Below, piece by piece: positions 24,771 through 33,605 of a stretch of DNA of 64,000 nt. This DNA comes from Aureimonas sp. Leaf324 (lineage in GTDB: Bacteria; Pseudomonadota; Alphaproteobacteria; Rhizobiales; Rhizobiaceae), in the NCBI RefSeq assembly GCF_001423245.1, contig NZ_LMOH01000001.1, positions 30,563-94,562 on the forward strand. The letters are read 5' to 3'. Each line of letters opens with the position of its first letter. Position 1 is the first letter of the stretch. Made by a program: the position numbers and the translations under genes. A model generated the notes under the pieces. It had not been told where the DNA came from, searched no databases, and saw only the letters and a program-made list of their open reading frames with translations.

Positions 24771-26237
24771 ATGCGTATCCGAAGTTCGACCAGCCGTTTA
24801 GGAACGACGCTGGCCTGCATCGTTCCCGCCATCCTCATGCCGACGCTGGCGCAGGCGCACGTGAAGTGGTTCGCGCCCTACATCGTCGGCGCCCCGCCTG
24901 CGCCCGTCTCGAGGACGGCCGCTGATCCCTGGTTTTGGGCTGCCATCGCGCTGGTCCTCGTCTTCTTCGTCGGCACGCGCCTCGTCGAGCGCTCGGCGGC
25001 GGGCGAGGGGATCCTACGCGGCATGGACCGCGTCACCGATCCCCTCTGGACGCGCCTTGACGATTTCGTCTGCGTCGTCGTCGGCGCCTTCTTCGTCGCC
25101 ATCTTCGCGGTTGGCGGCGTCTACCTGACGCCCGACCTCAAGACCCCTAACGAGTGGGTGTCGTGGGTCCAGCTCCTGATCGCCTTCGGCGTCTTCTCGA
25201 AGCGCACGATGCCGCTGTCTGCGGCCGGGATCATCTTCCTCTGGGTGATCGCCCTCCGGGACTACGACTTCTTCCATCTGCTCGACTATCTGGCGCTTGG
25301 GCTGGGCGTCGCGGCCTATCTCGTGCTTGCCTCGTCGACGAAGCCCGAATGGCGCAAGCACCGCTTCGAGGCGCTGCGCTGGGGCGTTGCGATTGCCCTG
25401 ATGTGGTCGAGCCTCGAGAAGTTCGCCTATCCCGACTGGTTCTACCCGCTCGTCGAGGAGAAGCCGTTCCTGACCTTCGGCATGCCGCGGGACGTCTTCA
25501 TCCCGATGGCGGGCGTCGCCGAGTTCACGATGGGCTTCGGCTTGATCTGGACGCCGCTCGTGCGCAGGCTCTCGGCGATCGCGCTGTTCCTCATCATGGG
25601 CGCCGCCGTCTACCCCTTCGGCCGGGTCGATCTCATCGGCCACGCGCTCATCATGGCGATCTTCGTCGCCATCGCCGCCGACCACACCCGGGAGGTCCAC
25701 TTCCTCCCGGCGATCAAGCGCTCGCTCGCCGGGGTCCCGGCCGGGATCGCCGCCGCCCTCGTGATCTTCGTGACGGGCTACTGGGGGCTGCACATTGCCT
25801 TCTACGGCCTGGAGGGACGTGCGGTCGCCATGCCGACCGAGATGGCGACGCACACGTACTCGCCCGAGCATCCGCATGGCCCGAAGGCGCTTGAGAGCGT
25901 CGTCTCCGGCGAGCTCGAGGGGGGCATGCACATGTCTCATGGACAAACCACATCCGCACCCGGAGGCGGGGCGACCGCTGCCTACGCGGCGACCATGGCG
26001 ACGATGCATGGTCCGATGATGGAGGGCATGCGCCATCCCGACCCCGACGTGGCCTTCGTGCTCGGCATGATCCCGCATCATCAGGGTGCAATCGACATGG
26101 CGAAGGTGCAGCTTCAGTACGGCGCCGACCCGAGCAACAAGGCGCTGGCCGAGCACATCATCCTGGAACAGCAGCAGGAAATTGACGCCATGACCGATTG
26201 GCTTCGGCAGCGGGGCGTGACCGCACCGAGCCGGTAG
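24771..26237 (+). CDS. Polytopic membrane protein fused to a C-terminal DUF305 domain
   Basis: A 488-residue protein in two parts. Residues 1-350 contain a signal-like N terminus (ending QAHVKWFAP) and about nine hydrophobic helices, with DoxX-like stretches such as WSSLEKFAYPDWFYPL near residue 222. After a linker with HMSHGQTTSAPGGG, residues 395-485 form a DUF305 domain (HGPMMEGMRHPDPDVAFV and MIPHHQGAIDMAKVQL). I chose the ATG at 24771; TMs and DUF305 are in one frame. The architecture suggests a membrane anchor displaying a Met/His metal-binding domain in the periplasm. The exact function is unknown. It follows hmp by 62 bp. Confidence 0.8.
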   Translation: MRIRSSTSRLGTTLACIVPAILMPTLAQAHVKWFAPYIVGAPPAPVSRTAADPWFWAAIALVLVFFVGTRLVERSAAGEGILRGMDRVTDPLWTRLDDFVCVVVGAFFVAIFAVGGVYLTPDLKTPNEWVSWVQLLIAFGVFSKRTMPLSAAGIIFLWVIALRDYDFFHLLDYLALGLGVAAYLVLASSTKPEWRKHRFEALRWGVAIALMWSSLEKFAYPDWFYPLVEEKPFLTFGMPRDVFIPMAGVAEFTMGFGLIWTPLVRRLSAIALFLIMGAAVYPFGRVDLIGHALIMAIFVAIAADHTREVHFLPAIKRSLAGVPAGIAAALVIFVTGYWGLHIAFYGLEGRAVAMPTEMATHTYSPEHPHGPKALESVVSGELEGGMHMSHGQTTSAPGGGATAAYAATMATMHGPMMEGMRHPDPDVAFVLGMIPHHQGAIDMAKVQLQYGADPSNKALAEHIILEQQQEIDAMTDWLRQRGVTAPSR

Positions 26238-26255
26238 AATTTCGAAGGAGCTTTG

Positions 26256-26291
26256 GGACGGGGCCGGCCGAGACGCTGTACGGCCCCGTCC
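26256..26291 (+). terminator. Hairpin after the DUF305 fusion gene
   Basis: GGACGGGGCCG (26256-26266) and CGGCCCCGTCC (26281-26291) form a perfect 11-bp stem 18 bp after the stop codon. The GC-rich stem without a T tract is typical of Rho-assisted or weak termination. The remaining spacer to the riboswitch holds repeat copy C and no gene. Confidence 0.6.
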
Positions 26292-26408
26292 GCATACGCA
26301 CAGTGCATTTCTATACAATCAGCAACGAAGCGCCGACCAATCCGACGATAGCGAATGTCCGCTATCGAGAAGAGCTTCTGTGCTCGCGAACGACAGAGAC
26401 GGGTCGAT

Positions 26409-26490
26409 AGCGGATGAGCCGCTTCGAGGCGTCCGCTTTCTCCGCTACGATCGCCACGACCGGGTGGGTACCTGCCTGTCCGCTTCGAAG
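26409..26490 (+). repeat. Dispersed ~80-bp intergenic repeat, copy C
   Basis: It begins AGCGGATGAGCCGCTTCGAG, followed by GCGTCCGCTTTCTCCGCT, ATCGCCACGACCGGGTGG and CTGTCCGCTTCGAAG, colinear with copies A and B. It lies between the DUF305 fusion gene and the first cobalamin riboswitch, on the same strand as the other two copies. Confidence 0.6.
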
Positions 26491-26566
26491 CCCCATCCAG
26501 GACAAGCGGACGTTGGGGATAGAGACGCACGGCGCGTTGACTCGAACCCTCGCTGCCGCACTATAT

Positions 26567-26756
26567 GCGGCAGTCACGGTCCGCCGCATCGCAAGATGTG
26601 GTGGCTAAGAGGGAACCCGGTGAGCCGCAGGGCAAGGCCGGGGCTGCCCCCGCAACTGTAAGCGGCGAGCCATCCGTCCATTCCGCGTCACTGGGGCATT
26701 CGCTCCGGGAAGGCCGGACGGAAGGCGACGACCCGCGAGCCAGGAGACCTGCCGCG
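26567..26756 (+). promoter_or_regulatory. Cobalamin riboswitch upstream of nrdAB
   Basis: The landmarks are in order: AAGAGGGAACCCGGTG, GGGGCTGCCCCCGCAACTG with TAAGCGG (the B12 box region), CACTGGG, CCGGGAAGGCCGG, and the closing GCGAGCCAGGAGACCTGCC. Outer arms GCGGCAG (26567) and CTGCCGC (26750) can form P1. Adenosylcobalamin is expected to lower nrdAB expression. The platform lies between 26757 and the start at 26895. Confidence 0.95.
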
Positions 26757-26894
26757 ACTTGGTAGAACCTTCCCTGGGCGGGGTGTCCCGGTGGATCGTG
26801 TGCCTGTCGCGGCGCCGCGCTCCCGTCCGGGATCCGCGTGCCGTCCGGTCTCGCGTCCGCTCGGCCTTTGCCTCCACTTCGCTGGAGCAGCCGA

Positions 26895-29801
26895 ATGTCT
26901 CTTCTTCCTACCCCCGCGGCCCTGCCGCATCCGTTCCCCGCAGCGCACGCCGCCAACGACGCGTCCGCACCGTCCGACACGGCGACCGCGCGCGTGATCC
27001 GGCGCAACGGCTCGGTGTCGCCCTTCGACGCCTCCAAGATTGCGGTCGCGATGACCAAGGCGTTTCTCGCCGTCGAAGGACGCCAGGCCGCCGCCTCGAC
27101 CCGCGTCCACGACGTCGTGCGCAGCCTTGCCGACGAGGTCGTCGCCGCGCTGGCGCGACGCTCGGGCGGCGACCGCCTCCTGCACATCGAGGACATCCAG
27201 GACCAGGTCGAGCTCGCGCTGATGCGCTCCGAGCACCCGAAGGTCGCCCGAGCCTACGTTCTCTACCGCGAGGAACACGCCCGCGCCCGCGCCTCACAGG
27301 CCGCCGCGTCCGAGACGCCCGCCATGCCGACCCTGTCCGTCCGGCAGGCCGACGGTTCGCTCGCGCCCCTCGACGAAGCCCGGCTCGACCGCGTCGTCGC
27401 CGAAGCGTCCGACGGTCTCGACGGCGTGTCGCCCGACGCGATCCTCGCCGAGACGCGGCGCAACCTCTACGACGGCCTGACGCTGGCGGAGCTGGCCGAA
27501 GCGCCCGTCATGGCGGCGCGCACCCTGATCGAGACCGAGCCGAACTACGCCTTCGCCTCGGCGCGCCTCCTCCTCGACCGCTTGCGCGGCGAGGCGCTGT
27601 CGTTCGTCTCCGGAGCGCCCGCCGCGCCGACGCACGCGGACATGGGCCGGCTTTACGGCGAAGCCTTCCCCGCCTACCTCGACCGCGGCATCGCGGCCGG
27701 CCTGATCGACCCGGAACTCGCCCGCTTCGACGTCGCCCGCTGTGCTGCCGCGCTGATCCCCGAATGCGACCGCCTGTTCCAGTTCCTCGGCCTCCAGACG
27801 CTCTACGACCGCTACTTCCTTCAGACCGATGGGGTGCGCTTCGAGCTGCCGCAGTGGTTCTTCATGCGCGTCGCGATGGGCCTCGCGCTGCGCGAGGTCG
27901 ACCGCGAGGCGCGGGCCATCGAGTTCTACGAACTCCTGTCGAGCTTCCGCTTCATGGCCTCGACGCCGACGCTGTTCAACGCGGGCACCTCGCGCCCGCA
28001 GCTCTCCTCCTGCTTCCTCACCACCGTCGCCGACGACCTCGGCGGCATCTTCAAGGCAGTGAAGGACAACGCGCTGCTCGCCAAGTACTCCGGCGGCCTC
28101 GGCAACGACTGGACGCCCGTCCGTGGCCTTGGCGCCCACATCAAGGGGACGAACGGCCAGAGCCAGGGCATCGTGCCGTTCCTCAAAGTGGCCAACGACA
28201 CCGCGATCGCGGTCAACCAGGGCGGCAAGCGCAAGGGCGCGGTCTGCGCCTACCTCGAGACCTGGCATATCGACGTCGAGGAGTTCCTCGACTTGCGCAA
28301 GAACACGGGCGACGACCGGCGGCGCACGCACGACATGAACACGGCGCACTGGGTGCCGGACCTCTTCATGCAGCGCGTGGCCGAGAACGGCGACTGGACC
28401 CTGTTCTCGCCCGACGAGGTGCCGGGCCTGCACGACCTCTACGGCGCGGCGTTCAAGGAAGCCTACGAGGGCCACGAGGCGCGGGCGGCACGCGGCGAGA
28501 TCCGCGTCCACCGCCGCGTGAAGGCGGTCGACCTGTGGCGGCGCATGCTGACCATGCTGTTCGAGACCGGGCACCCGTGGATCACGTTCAAGGACCCGTG
28601 CAACGTCCGCTCGCCGCAGGGCCATGTCGGCGTCGTGCACTCGTCGAACCTCTGCACCGAGATCACCCTCAACACCTCGGCCTCCGAGGTCGCCGTCTGC
28701 AATCTCGGCTCGGTGAACCTCGCCGCCCACGTGACTGCCGGCGGCCTCGACCGGGCGCTGCTGTCGCGCACCGTGAAGACGGCGATGCGGATGCTCGACA
28801 ACGTCGTCGACATCAACTTCTACACGATCCCCGAGGCGCGCCAGTCCAACCTGCGCCACCGTCCGGTCGGCCTCGGTCTCATGGGCTTCCAGGACGCGCT
28901 CCAGACCCTGCGCCTCGCCTATGCCAGCGAGGAGGCGGTCGCCTTCGCCGACACCAGCATGGAGGCGCTCTCCTACGAGGCGATCTCGGCCTCGGTGGAC
29001 CTCGCCGCCGAGCGCGGGCGCTACCCATCCTTCGACGGCTCGCTCTGGTCGAAGGGCATCCTGCCGATCAACAGCCTGGAACTCCTGGCCGAGGCTCGCG
29101 GCGGCACCCTCGACCTCGACCGTTCGGCGACGTTGGACTGGGAGGCCCTGCGCGTCCGCGTCCGCTCGGTCGGCATGCGCAACTCCAACACGATGGCAAT
29201 CGCGCCGACGGCGACGATCTCGAACATCTGCGGCGTGTCGCAATCGATCGAGCCCGCCTACCAGAACCTCTTCGTCAAGGCGAACATGTCGGGCGACTTC
29301 ACGGTGGTGAACGCCGCCCTGGTGCGCGACCTGAAGGCAAGGGGCCTCTGGGACGAGGTCATGGTCTCCGACCTCAAGTACTACGACGGGTCGCTCGGTC
29401 CCATCGACCGCGTGCCGGACGACTTGAAGCGCCTCTACGCCACCGCCTTCGAGATCGACTCCGCGTGGCTGATCGAGGCGGCCGCCCGGCGGCAGAAGTG
29501 GATCGACCAGGGGCAGTCCCTGAACCTCTACCTCGCCGCGCCGTCGGGCAAGGCGCTCGACGCGCTCTACCGCCTCGCCTTCGACCGCGGCCTGAAGACG
29601 ACCTACTACCTGCGCACCCGCTCGGCGACGCATGTCGAGAAGTCCACCCTGAAGGTCACCGACGGCAAGCTGAACGCCGTTGCGGCCGCGCCGATGGCGG
29701 CGGCGGCGACGGCCTCGGTGCCCGCGGAGATCCGCGTGCCGGACGCGGCATGGGGCAGGGCCTGCTCGATCGACGATCCAGAGTGCGAGGCCTGCCAGTA
29801 G
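26895..29801 (+). CDS. nrdA: NrdA, class I ribonucleotide reductase large subunit with two ATP cones
   Basis: A 968-residue catalytic subunit that reduces ribonucleotides to deoxyribonucleotides. Two N-terminal ATP-cone regulatory domains are visible (about residues 33-130 and 140-230). The catalytic barrel has [19 protein letters not shown] with the thiyl-radical Cys, [11 protein letters not shown] and the radical-transfer Tyr pair in [12 protein letters not shown]-terminal Cys pair follows (DPECEACQ). I chose the ATG at 26895 (GGAG 9 bp upstream). The pair with a class Ic small subunit fits the Chlamydia-type enzyme. Control by the cobalamin riboswitch suits a B12-independent isozyme used when a B12-dependent reductase elsewhere lacks cofactor. 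Confidence 0.96.
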   Translation: MSLLPTPAALPHPFPAAHAANDASAPSDTATARVIRRNGSVSPFDASKIAVAMTKAFLAVEGRQAAASTRVHDVVRSLADEVVAALARRSGGDRLLHIEDIQDQVELALMRSEHPKVARAYVLYREEHARARASQAAASETPAMPTLSVRQADGSLAPLDEARLDRVVAEASDGLDGVSPDAILAETRRNLYDGLTLAELAEAPVMAARTLIETEPNYAFASARLLLDRLRGEALSFVSGAPAAPTHADMGRLYGEAFPAYLDRGIAAGLIDPELARFDVARCAAALIPECDRLFQFLGLQTLYDRYFLQTDGVRFELPQWFFMRVAMGLALREVDREARAIEFYELLSSFRFMASTPTLFNAGTSRPQLSSCFLTTVADDLGGIFKAVKDNALLAKYSGGLGNDWTPVRGLGAHIKGTNGQSQGIVPFLKVANDTAIAVNQGGKRKGAVCAYLETWHIDVEEFLDLRKNTGDDRRRTHDMNTAHWVPDLFMQRVAENGDWTLFSPDEVPGLHDLYGAAFKEAYEGHEARAARGEIRVHRRVKAVDLWRRMLTMLFETGHPWITFKDPCNVRSPQGHVGVVHSSNLCTEITLNTSASEVAVCNLGSVNLAAHVTAGGLDRALLSRTVKTAMRMLDNVVDINFYTIPEARQSNLRHRPVGLGLMGFQDALQTLRLAYASEEAVAFADTSMEALSYEAISASVDLAAERGRYPSFDGSLWSKGILPINSLELLAEARGGTLDLDRSATLDWEALRVRVRSVGMRNSNTMAIAPTATISNICGVSQSIEPAYQNLFVKANMSGDFTVVNAALVRDLKARGLWDEVMVSDLKYYDGSLGPIDRVPDDLKRLYATAFEIDSAWLIEAAARRQKWIDQGQSLNLYLAAPSGKALDALYRLAFDRGLKTTYYLRTRSATHVEKSTLKVTDGKLNAVAAAPMAAAATASVPAEIRVPDAAWGRACSIDDPECEACQ

Positions 29802-29874
29802 GCCGTCACTCGCAATGATCTTCCTCAGCCCGCCGACCGGCGGCGGGCCACTTCTCCCTTCGAAAGACGCTCCC

Positions 29875-31023
29875 ATGCTCGACTGGAACGACTCCGTCCC
29901 CGCGACCGCCGCGAACATCCCCGCCGCCACGCCCGTCCCCGACGACATCGCACCGCCGCCGGCGACTGCGACCGAGATCACGACCGACACCGTCGATCGC
30001 AACGGCGGCCGCGTCTCGGTGTCGGAGAAGCGGATGATCAACGCCCGCGCCGACGTGAACCAGCTCCTGCCGATGCGCTACGGCTGGGCCTGGGAGAAGT
30101 ACCTCTCGGCCTGCAACAACCACTGGATGCCGACCGAGGTCTCCATGCAGGCCGACATCGCGCTGTGGAAGTCGGCGGGGGGCCTCACTGAGGACGAGCG
30201 GCGCATGGTGAAGCGCAACCTCGGCTTCTTCGCCGCCTCGGAGAGCCTGGTGGCCAACAACATCGTGCTGGCGATCTACCGCCACCTGACGAACCCCGAG
30301 TGCCGCCAGTACCTCCTGCGACAGGCCTTCGAGGAGGCGGTCCACACGCACACGTTCCAGTACGTCGTGGAGAGCCTTGGGCTCGACGAGGGCGAGCTGT
30401 TCAACATGTACCGCGAGGTGCCGTCCATCACCGACAAGGCGGCCTGGGCACTCAAGCACACGCAGGGCATCGAGGACCCGCACTTCCGCACCGGGACGCC
30501 GGAGGCGGACCGCGCCTTCCTGAAGGACCTCGTCGCCTTCTACGTCGTGTTCGAGGGCATGTGGTTCTACACGGGCTTCGCGCAGATCCTGTCGCTCGGG
30601 CGGCGGGGGAAGATGCAAGGCATCGCCGAGCAGTACCAGTACATCCTGCGCGACGAGAGCATTCACCTGAACTTCGGCATCGACGTCATCAACCAGATCA
30701 AGGCGGAGAACCCGCACCTCTGGACGCCCGCCTTCCAGGACGAGTTGCGCGCCATGCTGCGTGAGGGCGCCGAGCTGGAGGCGGCCTACGGTCGCGACAC
30801 GATGCCGACCGGCTTCCTCGGGCTGAACGCCTCGAGCTGCGAGGCGTACATGCGCTTCATCGCCAACCGCCGCTGCGCCCAGCTCGGGCTTGCCCCCGTG
30901 TTCCCCGAGACCGAGAACCCGTTCCCGTGGATGTCGGAGGTGATGGACCTGAAGAAGGAGAAGAACTTCTTCGAGACCCGCGTCATCGAGTACCAGAACG
31001 GCGGCGCGCTCGCCTGGGACTGA
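29875..31023 (+). CDS. nrdB: NrdB, class Ic-type (R2c) ribonucleotide reductase small subunit
   Basis: A 382-residue R2 subunit that supplies the radical-equivalent metal cofactor. Ligands are E123, E154, H157, E227, E261 and H264, with F161 at the position of the radical tyrosine. All seven residues match Chlamydia trachomatis R2c (E89, E120, H123, E193, E227, H230 and F127) with a constant offset of 34. The enzyme is therefore predicted to use a Mn(IV)/Fe(III) cofactor instead of a tyrosyl radical, which would be resistant to NO and peroxide. I chose the ATG at 29875, as a longer start lacks support. It is 73 bp after nrdA, in the same riboswitch-controlled operon. Confidence 0.95.
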   Translation: MLDWNDSVPATAANIPAATPVPDDIAPPPATATEITTDTVDRNGGRVSVSEKRMINARADVNQLLPMRYGWAWEKYLSACNNHWMPTEVSMQADIALWKSAGGLTEDERRMVKRNLGFFAASESLVANNIVLAIYRHLTNPECRQYLLRQAFEEAVHTHTFQYVVESLGLDEGELFNMYREVPSITDKAAWALKHTQGIEDPHFRTGTPEADRAFLKDLVAFYVVFEGMWFYTGFAQILSLGRRGKMQGIAEQYQYILRDESIHLNFGIDVINQIKAENPHLWTPAFQDELRAMLREGAELEAAYGRDTMPTGFLGLNASSCEAYMRFIANRRCAQLGLAPVFPETENPFPWMSEVMDLKKEKNFFETRVIEYQNGGALAWD

Positions 31024-31160
31024 CGTGAGGCGTGTCCGAGAGGGAGGGGGCCGTGAACGAGGCCCCTGCGCCGTTCGTCGCGCTAGGCAAGATATACGGA
31101 CATAAAGATGTCCTTATGTCCTCATTGACACCCCGGCTGAGATCGTGTTGAATGGTCGCT

Positions 31161-31357
31161 GTCGAGGTTCCCCATCCCAGGCATGGCGGTGGGGCTAAGA
31201 CGGGAAGCCAGTGGCGCCCTTGCGGGCGGAGTCTGGCGCTGCCCCCGCAACTGTAAGCGGCGAGCGGCGGTTTCCTCGGGTGCCACTGCGCCTTGCAAGA
31301 GGCTCGGGAAGGCCGGAACCGTCGCATTGACCCGTGAGCCAGGAGACCTGCCTCCGA
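31161..31357 (+). promoter_or_regulatory. Cobalamin riboswitch upstream of mesX-mesD
   Basis: It shows GGGGCTAAGACGGGAAGCC-type sequence, then GCGCTGCCCCCGCAACTG with TAAGCGG, GTGCCACTG, CTCGGGAAGGCCGG and GTGAGCCAGGAGACCTGCC. The downstream region resembles that after the first riboswitch: both have GGTGGATCG after a G-rich hairpin-forming stretch. It is expected to shut off the B12-independent methionine synthase when cobalamin is available. Confidence 0.95.
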
Positions 31358-31488
31358 CGCAAGACGTTCCTCGGACGGGGGTTCCTCCGGTGGATCGCGC
31401 TCGAAGCCCGCGCCCATGGCCACCGCCATGGAGGCACTTCCCTTGCGCGTTCGACCCATGCCCCCCGCCTGACCAGAGACGGTGGGTC

Positions 31489-32475
31489 ATGACGAACAGC
31501 GCCTTCGCCTTCACGATCAGCAGCGTCCCGTTCGACGAGGACTACCGTCCCGCCGACCACACGCGCATCACCACGAACTTCGCCAACCTCGCCCGCGGGG
31601 ACCGTCGTCGGGAGAACCTTCGGAACACGCTCGCGATGATCGACAACCGCTTCAACTCCCTCATGCCTTGGGACAACCCGGCGGGGGACCGTTACGCGGT
31701 CGAGCTTGCGATCGTCACCGTCGACCTGACGGTCGGAGCGCGCGAGGAGGCCGAGACCTTGCCCCTGATCGAGATTCTGGCGGCGACCGTCGTCGACAGG
31801 CGCACCGGCGAGCGGTTCGACGGTATGGTCGGCAACAACCTCTCGTCCTACGTCCGCGACTACGACTTCAGCGTCCGCCTGGCGGACCACCTCCGAGAGC
31901 ACCCTGAAGGCGGCGCGCCGGAGGGATTCGGCGAGTTGCACGGCAACCTGTTCAAGCGCCTCCTGGCCTCCGGCGCCTATCGGGAACGGTTCGCGAAGCC
32001 GCCCGTCGTCTGCCTCAGCGTGTCCAGCCGGGAGACCTACCGCCGGACCGCGAACGCCCACCCCATCCTCGGAGTGGAATACGGGGCCGAACGCCCTTCC
32101 AGGACCGACGACTACTTCGCCAGGATGGGGATGCGGGCGCGCTACTTCCTGCCGCCGGGCGGCGTCGCGCCGCTCGCCTTCTACCATCTCGGCGACCTGA
32201 CGGGCGACTATTCCAATGGCGAGCTGGCCAGCACGGTCGCCGTGATGGAGACCTTCCAGAAGATCTACCGCCCGGAGATCTACAATGCGAACTCCCCGGC
32301 GGCCGAGCACTACCGACCGAGCCTGACCTGGCAGGACTACTCCCTGACCCGCATCGTCTACGACCGGGACGAGCGCAGCCGGCTGGCCGTCGAGCAGGGC
32401 CGCTTTGCCGAACAGCACGTCATCAAGCCGCTTGGCGCCCAGCTCGAACGCTGGTCGGCGACCGCGGACCTATGA
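31489..32475 (+). CDS. mesX: MesX (DUF1852), partner of methionine synthase MesD
   Basis: A 328-residue DUF1852 protein. This family is required together with MesD for oxygen-dependent, folate-independent methionine synthesis. Visible family stretches are FTISSVPFDEDYRPADHTRI at the N terminus, FANLARGDRRRENLRNTLA near residue 33 and LAFYHLGDLTGDYSNGEL near residue 230. I chose the ATG at 31489, which starts the conserved N terminus; the 130-bp leader back to the riboswitch holds the expression platform. It is 28 bp upstream of mesD. Its biochemical step is not fully established; a role in methyl-donor generation or activation is inference. Confidence 0.93.
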   Translation: MTNSAFAFTISSVPFDEDYRPADHTRITTNFANLARGDRRRENLRNTLAMIDNRFNSLMPWDNPAGDRYAVELAIVTVDLTVGAREEAETLPLIEILAATVVDRRTGERFDGMVGNNLSSYVRDYDFSVRLADHLREHPEGGAPEGFGELHGNLFKRLLASGAYRERFAKPPVVCLSVSSRETYRRTANAHPILGVEYGAERPSRTDDYFARMGMRARYFLPPGGVAPLAFYHLGDLTGDYSNGELASTVAVMETFQKIYRPEIYNANSPAAEHYRPSLTWQDYSLTRIVYDRDERSRLAVEQGRFAEQHVIKPLGAQLERWSATADL

Positions 32476-32503
32476 ACCGAACGGACACGAGAGGACAACC
32501 AGC

Positions 32504-33532
32504 ATGACGATCCTGTTGCCGACCACCACGGCGGGCAGCCTGCCGAAGCCTTCCTGGCTCGCCGAGCCCCGGACGCTCTGGTCGCCCTGGAAACTCGAAG
32601 GATACGAGCTTCTCGCGGGCAAGCGGGATGCCCTGCGCTTGGCCTTGGACGACCAGCGGCAGGCGGGGATCGACATCGTCGGCGACGGCGAACAGACGCG
32701 CCAGCACTTCGTCACCACCTTCGTCGAGCATCTCGGCGGCGTCGACTTCGAGAAGCGCGAGGTCGTCCGAATCCGCAACCGCTACGATGCCAGCGTGCCG
32801 ACCGTGGTCAGCGCCGTCTCGCGCACGAAGCCGGTCTTCATCGAGGACGCGAGGTTCTTGCGGGCGCAGACCGCGCAGCCGATCAAGTGGACGCTTCCGG
32901 GTCCCATGACGATGATCGACACGCTCCACGACGCCCACTACCGGAGCCGCGAGAAGCTCGCGTGGGAGTTCGCGTGCATCCTCAACGAGGAGGCGAGGGA
33001 ACTCGAGGCCGTCGGCGTCGACATCGTCCAGTTCGACGAGCCGGCGTTCAACGTCTTCTTCGACGAGGCGAACGACTGGGGGATAGCGGCCCTGGAACGG
33101 GCCGCCGAGGGGCTGAAGGCCGAGACCGCGGTCCACATCTGCTACGGCTACGGGATCAAGGCCAACACCGACTGGAAGATGACCCTCGGCTCGGAATGGC
33201 GGCAGTACGAGAAGACCTTCCCCAACCTCCAAAAGTCGGGGATCGACATTGTCTCGCTCGAGTGCCGGAACTCGCGCGTGCCGATGGACCTGATCGAACT
33301 CGTCCGCGGCAAGAAGGTGATGGTCGGCGCGATCGACGTGGCAACCGACGCGATCGAAACGCCCGAGGAGGTCGCCGACACCCTGCGCAATGCGCTCCGG
33401 TTCGTGGACGCCGACAAGCTGATCCCCGCGACGAACTGCGGCATGGCCCCCCTGTCCCGCGACGTGGCACGGGGCAAGCTGAAGGCGTTGGGCGCGGGTG
33501 CCGCGATCGTCCGCGAGGAGCTTGCGCGCTGA
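32504..33532 (+). CDS. mesD: MesD, core MetE-like B12-independent methionine synthase
   Basis: A 342-residue protein corresponding to the catalytic C-terminal half of MetE, without the N-terminal folate-binding half (full MetE has about 750 residues). Zinc-ligand-type segments are visible: VHICYGYG near residue 212, SLECRNS near 253 and TNCGMAPLSRDVA near 312. The substrate-binding DIVQFDEPAFNVFF is near 170. Its size and its neighbour mesX place it in the MesD family, which methylates homocysteine with an unknown oxygen-dependent donor. GAGAGGA precedes the ATG. It is under the second cobalamin riboswitch. Confidence 0.93.
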   Translation: MTILLPTTTAGSLPKPSWLAEPRTLWSPWKLEGYELLAGKRDALRLALDDQRQAGIDIVGDGEQTRQHFVTTFVEHLGGVDFEKREVVRIRNRYDASVPTVVSAVSRTKPVFIEDARFLRAQTAQPIKWTLPGPMTMIDTLHDAHYRSREKLAWEFACILNEEARELEAVGVDIVQFDEPAFNVFFDEANDWGIAALERAAEGLKAETAVHICYGYGIKANTDWKMTLGSEWRQYEKTFPNLQKSGIDIVSLECRNSRVPMDLIELVRGKKVMVGAIDVATDAIETPEEVADTLRNALRFVDADKLIPATNCGMAPLSRDVARGKLKALGAGAAIVREELAR

Positions 33533-33566
33533 AGTCGACGCGGTGTCCCGAAGACAGGTTAGCCAA

Positions 33567-33593
33567 GTGCCGGGCGGGTCGACCGCCCGGCAC
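33567..33593. terminator. Bidirectional hairpin between mesD and hupE
   Basis: A perfect 11-bp stem GTGCCGGGCGG/CCGCCCGGCAC (33567-33577 and 33583-33593) with a 5-base loop sits between the convergent stops. Its position suits termination from both sides. Confidence 0.7.
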
Positions 33594-33605
33594 CGCGACC
33601 AGGGA

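Noticed and set aside
25014-26318. 434-codon minus-strand frame opposite the DUF305 fusion gene
   Set aside because: It is an antisense shadow; repeated His/Asp/Arg composition and no recognisable fold.
27294-30041. 915-codon open frame on the minus strand across nrdA and nrdB
   Set aside because: It is an antisense shadow of two certain genes. Its product is Arg/Val/Glu-rich with no domain, as expected from high-GC codon use.
31045-31067. Hairpin AGGGGGCC/GGCCCCT after nrdB as a terminator
   Set aside because: The stem has a bulge and no T run, and it lies far from a clear transcript end, so support is too weak to list.
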